Assembly: GCA_041476545.1 (NCBI GenBank)
Contig: JBGOTP010000266.1
Coordinates: 1-7,455, forward strand
Length of the DNA: 7,455 nt
Origin: JBGOTP01 sp041476545
GTDB lineage: Bacteria; Acidobacteriota; Vicinamibacteria; Vicinamibacterales; CAVVIG01
Reading direction: 5' to 3'
A program made the position numbers and the translations under genes. The notes under the pieces were generated by a model. The model ran no database searches. It worked only from the letters and a program-made list of their open reading frames with translations, and was not told the origin of the DNA. Of this stretch, positions 1 through 5,030 are shown one piece after another (within the stretch, counting starts at the first letter, position 1; each line of letters starts with the position of its first letter).

Positions 1-451
1 GAAGTACGTCGCCCGCCTCGCGACGCTGCGGGAGGCGTCCGCGCTGCCCGTGCCGGGCGCGCGCCTCGCGTTCAGCGCCACGGCCTACTGCAAAGGCATC
101 GTCACGGCGTCCGGCGTGGCGGTGCAGCGCGGCGTCGTGGCCGCGGATCCCGAGCTGCTGCCGGTCGGCTCCGTCGTGGACATCGAGTCGCTCCCCGAGC
201 GCTACAACGGCATCTACACCGTCATGGACACGGGGCCGTCGGTGCAGGGTCGTGAGGTCGATGTCTACATGTGGAGCTGCAACGAAGCGCTGCAGTTCGG
301 CCGGCGGCCGATTCACCTGACCGTGCTGCGTCTGGGATGGAACCCGCGCGCGACCACGCCGACCTTCCTCCAGCGGTTCTTCAAACACGCGGAACCGGAG
401 CCGCTCCCGTCGCGCCCGCTGCCGCTCGCGATCCCGCCTTCCGAATCTTAG
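1..451 (+). CDS. 3D-domain (Asp-Asp-Asp) cell-wall protein, 5' end outside window
   Basis: The reading frame is open from base 2 to the TAG at 449-451, giving 149 visible residues, so the true start lies upstream; the GTG at base 50 is probably internal. The protein shows the 3D domain found at the C-terminus of MltA and in YabE/RlpA-like cell-wall enzymes. It has a TAYC opening strand, then VVAADPELLPVGS (first Asp), YTVMDTG (second Asp) and REVDVYM (third Asp), followed by FGRRPIHLTVLR. This fold is a double-psi beta-barrel linked to peptidoglycan cleavage or binding, so export is expected, but any signal peptide is outside the window. The tail after about residue 115 is Pro/Arg-rich and probably disordered. 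Family assignment is good; whether it is an active lytic transglycosylase cannot be judged from this fragment. Confidence 0.85.
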   Translation, partial: KYVARLATLREASALPVPGARLAFSATAYCKGIVTASGVAVQRGVVAADPELLPVGSVVDIESLPERYNGIYTVMDTGPSVQGREVDVYMWSCNEALQFGRRPIHLTVLRLGWNPRATTPTFLQRFFKHAEPEPLPSRPLPLAIPPSES

Positions 452-519
452 GATGTGAGGATTTGAGGATCTGAGGATTTGAGGATCTGAGGATTTGAGG
501 ATCTGAGGATCTATTTGAG
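452..519. repeat. octamer tandem repeat GATYTGAG
   Basis: Directly after the stop of the 3D-domain gene there are seven contiguous 8-bp units: one GATGTGAG, then alternating GATTTGAG and GATCTGAG. A degenerate extended unit follows and ends at 519. The alternation of T and C at the fourth base makes it equally a 16-bp repeat. There are no spacers, so it is a simple satellite and not a CRISPR array. I believe similar GAGGATTT-type runs occur between genes in related genomes, but that is recollection. Confidence 0.9.
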
Positions 520-524
520 GAACT

Positions 525-550
525 GACCGCGCCTGAGGCGTCGCGCGGTC
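525..550 (+). terminator. GC-rich hairpin, possible weak terminator
   Basis: GACCGCGC at 525-532 is the exact reverse complement of GCGCGGTC at 543-550, giving an 8-bp stem with a 10-nt loop. A smaller competing stem (CGCC/GGCG) lies inside. A run of five T begins six bases after the stem (557-561), so a rho-independent terminator for the upstream plus-strand gene is possible, though the gap between stem and T-run is unusual. The rest of 452-581 holds only the octamer repeat. Confidence 0.35.
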
Positions 551-581
551 CAGCCGTTTTTGTCCTGCGGCGCGATTCACT

Positions 582-743
582 TCACGACTTGGGCTTCCAG
601 TTCAAAATGACGTTGATCGGTGCCGTGCTCGCTTCTTCGACGACGGTGAGCATCAGAAACAGCTGGCTGTCGGCGGAAACGACGTATGGCTGTCGAAAGC
701 CTTGGACAGCGCCGCCAATGTGGGTCGTGAACAACGCGACGCA
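582..743 (-). pseudogene. C-terminal remnant of a PD40 (kinase-propeller) protein
   Basis: On the minus strand, the last ~52 codons before the TGA at 582-584 read FTTHIGGAVQGF, YVVSADSQLFLM and APINVILNWKPKS. This is the characteristic end of Acidobacteria-type kinase-PD40 proteins: a last propeller strand with a S-x-DG-x-RFLM core, then an alternating strand ending NW. The third receptor in this window ends the same way (YDVTADGQRFLM, then EIRVVPNW). In the remnant the usual G of the DG turn is S and the usual R is L. Upstream of about 743 the frame runs into the antisense of the antitoxin and has no propeller-like sequence, so the piece has lost its body. It is most simply the 3' end of the same gene whose kinase part lies at 1583-2300. 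Confidence 0.7.
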
Positions 744-764
744 TCTCGTGCGACGATCCACATC

Positions 765-1055
765 ATGAAATTCCTCAGCGTGCGCGATTTTCGGAACCGG
801 CCAGGCAAAGTCTGGAAAGCGCTGAAAGACGATGACTTCGTCGTCACGGCCAACGGTAAACCGGTGGGCCTGCTCATCGGCGTGCCTGACGCGGAGCTCG
901 AGACGTCGATCCTCGCGCTGCGACGCGCGCGCGCGGCGATAGCGGTGTCGCGCCTGCGAGCCTCGGCGAGAGCGCACGACGCCGACCGGTGGACGCCTCG
1001 GCAGATCGATGCCGAAATCGCCCGCGTGCGCGGCCGCCTCCGCCGGCCCGCGTGA
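765..1055 (+). CDS. Phd/YefM-type antitoxin
   Basis: This 96-residue protein opens with MKFLSVRDFRNRPGKVWKAL, then DDDFVVTANGKPVGLLIGV. That is the N-terminal DNA-binding Phd/YefM fold: a short strand, the S-x-R-x-x-x-x-x-PG helix, and a strand with the TANGKPV turn. The basic, helical C-terminal half (about residues 46-96, rich in Arg and Ala) is where such antitoxins wrap the toxin. I chose the ATG at 765 because homology begins exactly there; the open frame upstream to 702 is only the antisense of the neighbouring remnant. No strong Shine-Dalgarno is visible. Its TGA overlaps the GTG start of the PIN gene (GTGA, 1052-1055), the normal coupled TA order. Known family role: neutralise the toxin and repress its own operon. 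It appears intact although the toxin frame is broken. Confidence 0.85.
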   Translation: MKFLSVRDFRNRPGKVWKALKDDDFVVTANGKPVGLLIGVPDAELETSILALRRARAAIAVSRLRASARAHDADRWTPRQIDAEIARVRGRLRRPA

Positions 1056-1573
1056 GGATCGTCCTCGACACGAACGTCCTCGTCTCCGGCCTGCTCAACC
1101 CAAACGCGGCGCGCCGGGCCGCATCGTCGACCTCATCCTCGCCGGCCACGTCTCGCTGCTCGTCGATGACCGCATCCTCGCCGAGTACCACGACGTGCTC
1201 CGCCGAGGACGGTTCGGTTTCGAGGCGAAAGACGTCGACGCGCTTGTGGCGTTCATCCACTCGACGGCGGTGCACATTCTCGGAACGCCGCTCGCCGATC
1301 GGCTCTCCGACGAAGACGACGAGCCGTTCCTGGAAGTGGCGATCGCAGGCGAGGCCGATGCGCTCGTCACCGGGAACGTTCGCCACTTTCCGAGCCGCCG
1401 TGCCCAAGGTGCTCGCATCGTCAACCGTCGGCCTTCGTGGCATCGCGCCGCGCAACGTAAAGTCCTTCTTCGACCGACTCATCGCTTCGCCACCGCGGTC
1501 ATCTCATGGGCGGGAGCGGCGCACTGGCATCGAACGCGCGTTTTCCCGTGAGCATCTCGTAGAGCCGGCGTAG
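1052..1573 (+). pseudogene. PIN-domain toxin (TIGR00305/COG1569-like), reading frame broken
   Basis: Starting at the GTG overlapping the antitoxin stop, the first 18 codons read VRIVLDTNVLVSGLLNPN, the first strand of a PIN ribonuclease with catalytic Asp6. Homology then jumps to the -1 frame (GAPGRIVDLILAGHVSLL, DDRILAEYHDVL, DEDDEPFLEVAIAGEADALV, TGNVRHF), which carries the remaining conserved acidic residues, and continues to about 1415. A tail resembling the PIN C-terminus (APRNVKSFFDRLIA) is back in the starting frame, about 1450-1500. The starting frame has no stop until 1571-1573, so untreated translation gives 173 residues with a scrambled Ser/Thr-rich middle; the -1 frame ends at 1549-1551. 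Family role: RNA-cleaving toxin of a type II TA pair. It may be inactive, a sequencing artefact, or rescued by frameshifting at 1099-1105. Confidence 0.75.
1099..1105 (+). promoter_or_regulatory. candidate -1 slippery heptamer CCCAAAC
   Basis: The heptamer C-CCA-AAC lies in the toxin's zero frame with the canonical X-XXY-YYZ phasing, exactly where PIN homology leaves that frame for the -1 frame. Slipping here would join ...GLLNPN to RGAPGRIVDL. A 5-bp GCGGC/GCCGC stem (1106-1110 with 1118-1122) begins immediately after, with no spacer, which is closer than typical stimulators. A plain indel in this GC-rich run explains the data equally well or better. Confidence 0.3.
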
Positions 1574-1582
1574 GGCGCCGCT

Positions 1583-2300
1583 TCAGCGGTGCCGGTGCCG
1601 GGGGCTTTCGCGAGCCCGAAAATCCAAAACCTTTACGGTGCCGTCGCGCCGTACCTTGATGTTGGCGGGCTTCAGGTCGCGGTGGATGATGCCCTGCTCG
1701 TGCGCCGCTTCGAGCGCGTCCGCGATCTGCCGCGGAATCGGCAGCGCCTCGTCCAGCGGCATCGGCCCGCGCGCGATGCGGACGGTGAGGTCGTCACCTT
1801 CCACCAGCTCCATCACGAGCGCACGCACGCACCCCTGCCTGCCCTGAGCCTGCCTGCCCTGAGCTTGCCGAATGGGTCGAAGGGTCGCTCTCTTCGAGGC
1901 CGTGGATGTGGGCGATGTTCGGATGATTCAGCGCGGCAAGCGTCTGCGCTTCGCGGCTGAACCGGGCGAGCCGATCCGCGTCGTTCGCGACGGCCGGCAG
2001 CAGCACCTTGATCGCGACGTCGCGATTCAGTTTCGTGTCCCGCGCGCGATACACCTCGCCCATCCCGCCCGCGCCGAGCAGCGCCTGCAGCTGATAGACG
2101 CCGATACGCCGGCCGGCCCACGCGGACGCCCCAGGCGCCAGCAGCGATTCCACCTCCTGGCGCAACACGTCGTCACCCGCACAGGCCTCCGCCAGAAACG
2201 CCGTGCGCTCATGTGCCGGCCGCGTCAGTGCGGCGTGATAGAGCCGATCGACTTGAGCCCAGCGTTCAGGTGTCATCGCGCGGCCGGTGCCAGTGGTCAT
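1583..2300 (-). pseudogene. Ser/Thr protein kinase (PknB-like) N-terminal part, frameshifted and truncated
   Basis: Read leftwards from the ATG at 2298-2300. Residues ~9-58 form the family leader (MTPERWAQVDRLYHAALTRP to EVESLLAPG), then the kinase begins: glycine loop LGAGGMGEVYRARD (~75-88), VAIK lysine at 98, alpha-C Glu at 117, LNHPNIAHIHGLEES. At about 1885 a short repeat intervenes and the frame shifts by one. Homology resumes in another frame from the GTG at 1828: VRALVMELVEGDD, GIIHRDLKPANIK, VKVLDF. A second break is one extra base in the DFG codon (1618). Nothing recognisable as the activation loop, C-lobe, membrane helix or propeller follows. It starts 3 nt after the stop of the preceding receptor, so it was once the distal gene of that operon. 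Probably dead; a product of at most ~168 residues lacking the catalytic loop would be made. Confidence 0.85.
1835..1884. repeat. short repeat insertion inside broken kinase, with 2 x 15-bp tandem core
   Basis: Two perfect 15-bp copies of CTGCCTGCCCTGAGC (1835-1849 and 1850-1864) are followed by TTGCCGAATGGGTCGAAGGG (1865-1884). The block separates the kinase segments ending GLEES and beginning VRALVMELVEG, which are adjacent in the intact paralogue (GFEDSDDVRALVLELVEG). It therefore looks inserted, and it changes the frame. The CTTGCCGAATGGGTCGAAGGG-type motif resembles a dispersed repeat I recall from several GC-rich phyla; a genome-wide search would settle this. Adjacent bases 1820-1831 also show a small GCAC slippage run. 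Confidence 0.75.
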
Positions 2301-2303
2301 GTT

Positions 2304-4964
2304 TCACTTCGTGTTCACATCGATGAGGACGACGTCGGCATTGTCACGCACGCGATCGAACAGAATACGCTTGCCGTCGGGTGAAGTGTCGAAGCTCCAC
2401 ATCAAGAACCCGGGATTCATGTTCGAGAGCTGCCGCTCCCGGCCAGTTGCCAGGTCCAGGAGGTAGAAGTCCTGCTTGTTCCACTCGCCCCGCATGAACA
2501 CCAGCGCTCGTCCGTCCGGCATGAACCGGTAGCGTTCCCCTCCGCTTCGTACCCAGCGGTCCTGAAGAGGCACCGGCACCGGCTTCCCCTCGGGACTCAC
2601 CGCCTTCAGGGGCATTCGTATTGAAACACCGGGTCCGGAATAGATGATCAGCCCACCGTTAGGGGACCAGACAGGATTCGAGCCAGGCTCGTTGACCAGC
2701 TGGACCGGTGGTCCCCCCTCGAGGGCAACCTTGAAAATATGCGGGCCCTGGACACTGACTGCGGCCACCACGATCCATTTCCCGTCGGGAGAAAAGGAAG
2801 GCGTCCCGCTGACGTCCAGGGAATCGGCCAGCGTGCGCACGCCTGTGCCTTCGGCGTTCATCGCGTACAGAGTTCCCCGGCCCGCTTTGCGAACGGTGAA
2901 CGCGACGTTCCGCCCATCGGACGAGACGGCGGGCGAGCTGATCTGACCGTTCCCGCCGCCTTTCCATAGCTCGCTGGCTGCTCCGCCGCCGGACTTCCAG
3001 AGCGCGTTACCGCCGCCTTGGGACGACAGGTAAAGGAAGTAGTCCCGACCATAGCGTGGGCTGACTGCGCGGACGTTCGGCAGCTGGACCTGTAACGTTT
3101 CGGCTTCCGTTGCCGGCCGATCCAGGATCGGCAGGCTCCAGAGGTGCCCGATGGGATTGGCCACCGACGCCACGAGCCGTCGACCGTCCGCGGTCGCGGA
3201 GATGGACGTGTACTGCTCCACTCCCAGGCTGACGCGATGGGGAACGCGCCGCTCGACGTCGATCGCGTAGAGCCAGGGCCCGGAGCCATCCTCTGCGGGA
3301 GACGAGTAGATCAGCGTGCGATTGTCGAGGGCTGCCGGAGAGACGACCCAGCTCAGATGATGCGTGATGCGATCGGGCTCACCGCCTGTCGCCGGAATCC
3401 TCCAGATGTCCATCTGGCGTGTCGCGATGGCGCCTCTGACGAAGTAAATGTAGCGGCCGTCGGGGGACCACGTCAGGAAATGGTTATGGTAGCCGGGCTT
3501 GTCGACGAAAATCTGTTTCCCATCGCTCCCGTCTCGATCCGCCACGAAGATGGGATCTCCGGCGCTGTAACCGTGATACGCAATTCTGCTCCCGTCGGGA
3601 GAGGGCGCCTCGCCCACCGCGCGATTGATGAATGGCTTGGAGGCCCCGCCGATGATCGGTACGCGCCAATCGTCGAAGCCTCCCTCGGCGTTGCTAATCG
3701 CCAACCAGACCTTTGACGCATCGGCGGAGAACCCGACGTTGCGGACGTTCTCGTTTGCCAGATCGGGAAACAGGCCTGCTGTCAGGTTTCTGAATTCCCC
3801 CGTCCCCACTTGAGTCACCCAGGCGTCGAGCGGCCCGTCGCGATCCGACAGGAAGACCACGAACTTGCCGTCAGCCGAGATGGAAGCGCCCACTTCCGCC
3901 CCTGCAAAATCGGTCAGCCTGCTGAACCGCGCGTTCTCGAACGGGTTCTTCCAGACCGACTCTGTTTGCCACAGCACCAGCCCCACTCCCGAGGCCAGCA
4001 AGAGGGCGATGACGAACATGCCGCCGGCAACAGACCAGCCGATGCGGCTGAGAAGGCCGCGCTGCGGGTGAGCGGGCTCGTCCACAGTGGCTGGGGCCGC
4101 ACCGGTGAGCGCATGGCGGATCTCGATGCGCGCGTCACCGATGTCGCGCAGCCGCTGCCGCGCGTCCTTTTCAAGGCAGCCGCGCAGCAGATGGCGGACA
4201 GCGGGCGGAAGCTGCGGCGGGAGTGCCTTCCAGTCAGGCTCTCGTTCGAGAATCGCCGCGATCGTGTCCGACATGGTTTCGCCCGCAAATGCCACGCAGC
4301 CGGTCAGCATTTCGTACAACACGCAGCCGAAGGCCCAGATGTCGGTGCGCTTGTCGACCGGTTTGCCACGCGCCTGCTCGGGGCTCATGTAGGCAGCGGT
4401 GCCCAGAATCATGCCCTCACGCGTGCCGCCGATCGTGACCGTCGGCGATTGTGAAAGATCGGGGGCTGACCCATCGCCCGCCGCGGCTTTCGCCAGCCCG
4501 AAGTCGAGCACCTTCACCACGCCGTCGGGCGTGATTTTGATGTTGGCAGGTTTCAGATCCCGATGGACGATCCCCTTCTCGTGCGCCGCATCGAGCGCAT
4601 CGGCAATCTGCCGCACGATTGCGAGTGCCTCTTCCACCCGTAGAGGCGGACCTTCAGGTCCGCCTGCTGCGATCCGCTCGGCGAGCGTCTGTCCCTCGAC
4701 CAGCTCCAACACGAGCGCGCGCACGTCGTCACTGTCTTCAAACCCGTAGATGGCCCCAATGTTCGGATGATTGAGCGTGGCCAGCACGCGCGCCTCGCGC
4801 TCGAAGCGCGCGAGGCGATCCGGATCGGCGGTGAACGCGTGGGGCAGAATTTTGATCGCGACCTCGCGCCCCAGCTTCGTGTCGCGCGCCCGATACACCT
4901 CGCCCATGCCGCCCGCACCCAGCAGCGCCTGCAGTTCGTAAACGCCGACACGCCGGCCCATCAA
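2304..4964 (-). CDS. membrane Ser/Thr kinase with PD40/TolB-type beta-propeller sensor
   Basis: 886 residues, apparently intact. Residues ~9-285 are a Hanks-type kinase: LGAGGMGEVY loop (15-24), Lys38, alpha-C Glu57, HRDLKPAN (Asp136, Asn141), DFG (Asp154), Thr/Ser-rich activation loop (SQSPTVTIGGT, 171-181), GTAAYMSPEQ (188-197), DIWAFGCVLYEMLTG (208-222). All catalytic residues are present. A Pro-rich linker and one hydrophobic helix (~309-332) follow, then from ~360 an extracytoplasmic PD40 propeller with about nine SPDG-like strands (ISADGKFVVF, WSPDGRYIYF, FSPDGKWIVV, MPDGRALVFM, TSPDGKRILF). Expected role: phosphorylation of cytoplasmic Ser/Thr targets, signalled across the membrane; ligand unknown. 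The start is TTG at 4964, with AGGAG 8 nt upstream, or ATG at 4961. It lacks the family's ~60-residue leader, whose relic lies upstream. A palindromic repeat is embedded at residues ~100-107. Confidence 0.92.
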   Translation of the reverse strand: MMGRRVGVYELQALLGAGGMGEVYRARDTKLGREVAIKILPHAFTADPDRLARFEREARVLATLNHPNIGAIYGFEDSDDVRALVLELVEGQTLAERIAAGGPEGPPLRVEEALAIVRQIADALDAAHEKGIVHRDLKPANIKITPDGVVKVLDFGLAKAAAGDGSAPDLSQSPTVTIGGTREGMILGTAAYMSPEQARGKPVDKRTDIWAFGCVLYEMLTGCVAFAGETMSDTIAAILEREPDWKALPPQLPPAVRHLLRGCLEKDARQRLRDIGDARIEIRHALTGAAPATVDEPAHPQRGLLSRIGWSVAGGMFVIALLLASGVGLVLWQTESVWKNPFENARFSRLTDFAGAEVGASISADGKFVVFLSDRDGPLDAWVTQVGTGEFRNLTAGLFPDLANENVRNVGFSADASKVWLAISNAEGGFDDWRVPIIGGASKPFINRAVGEAPSPDGSRIAYHGYSAGDPIFVADRDGSDGKQIFVDKPGYHNHFLTWSPDGRYIYFVRGAIATRQMDIWRIPATGGEPDRITHHLSWVVSPAALDNRTLIYSSPAEDGSGPWLYAIDVERRVPHRVSLGVEQYTSISATADGRRLVASVANPIGHLWSLPILDRPATEAETLQVQLPNVRAVSPRYGRDYFLYLSSQGGGNALWKSGGGAASELWKGGGNGQISSPAVSSDGRNVAFTVRKAGRGTLYAMNAEGTGVRTLADSLDVSGTPSFSPDGKWIVVAAVSVQGPHIFKVALEGGPPVQLVNEPGSNPVWSPNGGLIIYSGPGVSIRMPLKAVSPEGKPVPVPLQDRWVRSGGERYRFMPDGRALVFMRGEWNKQDFYLLDLATGRERQLSNMNPGFLMWSFDTSPDGKRILFDRVRDNADVVLIDVNTK
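4644..4665. repeat. perfect 22-bp palindrome embedded in kinase coding sequence
   Basis: AGGCGGACCT (4644-4653) and AGGTCCGCCT (4656-4665) are exact reverse complements separated by two bases. On the coding strand it encodes part of AGGPEGPPL, between the hinge strand ELVEGQTLAERIA and the helix starting EEALAIVRQIADAL. The broken paralogue reads RIARGPMPLDEAL at this place, about five residues shorter. It is therefore probably an in-frame insertion of a REP-like element tolerated in a loop. Confidence 0.8.
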
Positions 4965-5014
4965 CCCCGGCGCTCCTGCTCGACCTGGGCCCAGCGATCG
5001 GGCGGCATATTCAT
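4961..5014 (-). other. leader relic / 17-codon upstream ORF before the kinase
   Basis: From ATG 5014 the minus strand reads MNMPPDRWAQVEQERRG and stops at TGA 4963-4961, overlapping the kinase ATG by one base (TGATG). MPPDRWAQVEQ is the opening of the family's N-terminal leader (compare MTPERWAQVDRL in the neighbouring broken kinase). The kinase frame just downstream continues GAPGLMGRRVGVY, matching the leader's end in the paralogue (LLAPGASAWAGRRIGVY). The middle of the leader, about 40 codons, seems deleted with a frame change. An AGAG at 5017-5020 lies 8 nt before the second ATG (5008), so the short ORF could be translated and coupled to the kinase. Confidence 0.6.
4973..4977 (-). promoter_or_regulatory. 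ribosome binding site deciding the kinase start
   Basis: AGGAG on the minus strand lies 8 nt before TTG 4964 and 11 nt before ATG 4961. It supports initiation here and not further upstream, where the kinase frame has no ATG before the stop of the preceding gene. It sits within the leader relic. Confidence 0.5.
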
Positions 5015-5030
5015 ATCTCTGATTAGGTGC

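Noticed and set aside
452..519. CRISPR-like direct repeats
   Set aside because: Units are 8 bp with no spacers and no cas genes nearby; a simple tandem repeat.
700..764. Promoter for the TA pair (TTGGAC-like box near 703)
   Set aside because: No matching -10 element at a sensible distance, and GC-rich genomes give such boxes by chance.
582..977. A complete 131-residue minus-strand gene
   Set aside because: Only the last ~52 codons show family resemblance; the N-terminal part is the antisense of the antitoxin, so it is better treated as a remnant.
874..1482. 202-residue minus-strand open frame across the TA module
   Set aside because: Arg-rich, no family resemblance, and antisense to clear antitoxin and PIN homology; a typical high-GC shadow.
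1872..2384. 170-residue plus-strand open frame opposite the kinase N-terminus
   Set aside because: Exact antisense of recognised kinase sequence, no recognisable domain of its own.
3144..4454. Long plus-strand open frames (3144-3716, 3810-4454) opposite the second receptor
   Set aside because: They lie antisense to strong PD40 and kinase coding sequence and show no domain; high GC leaves antisense frames open by chance.
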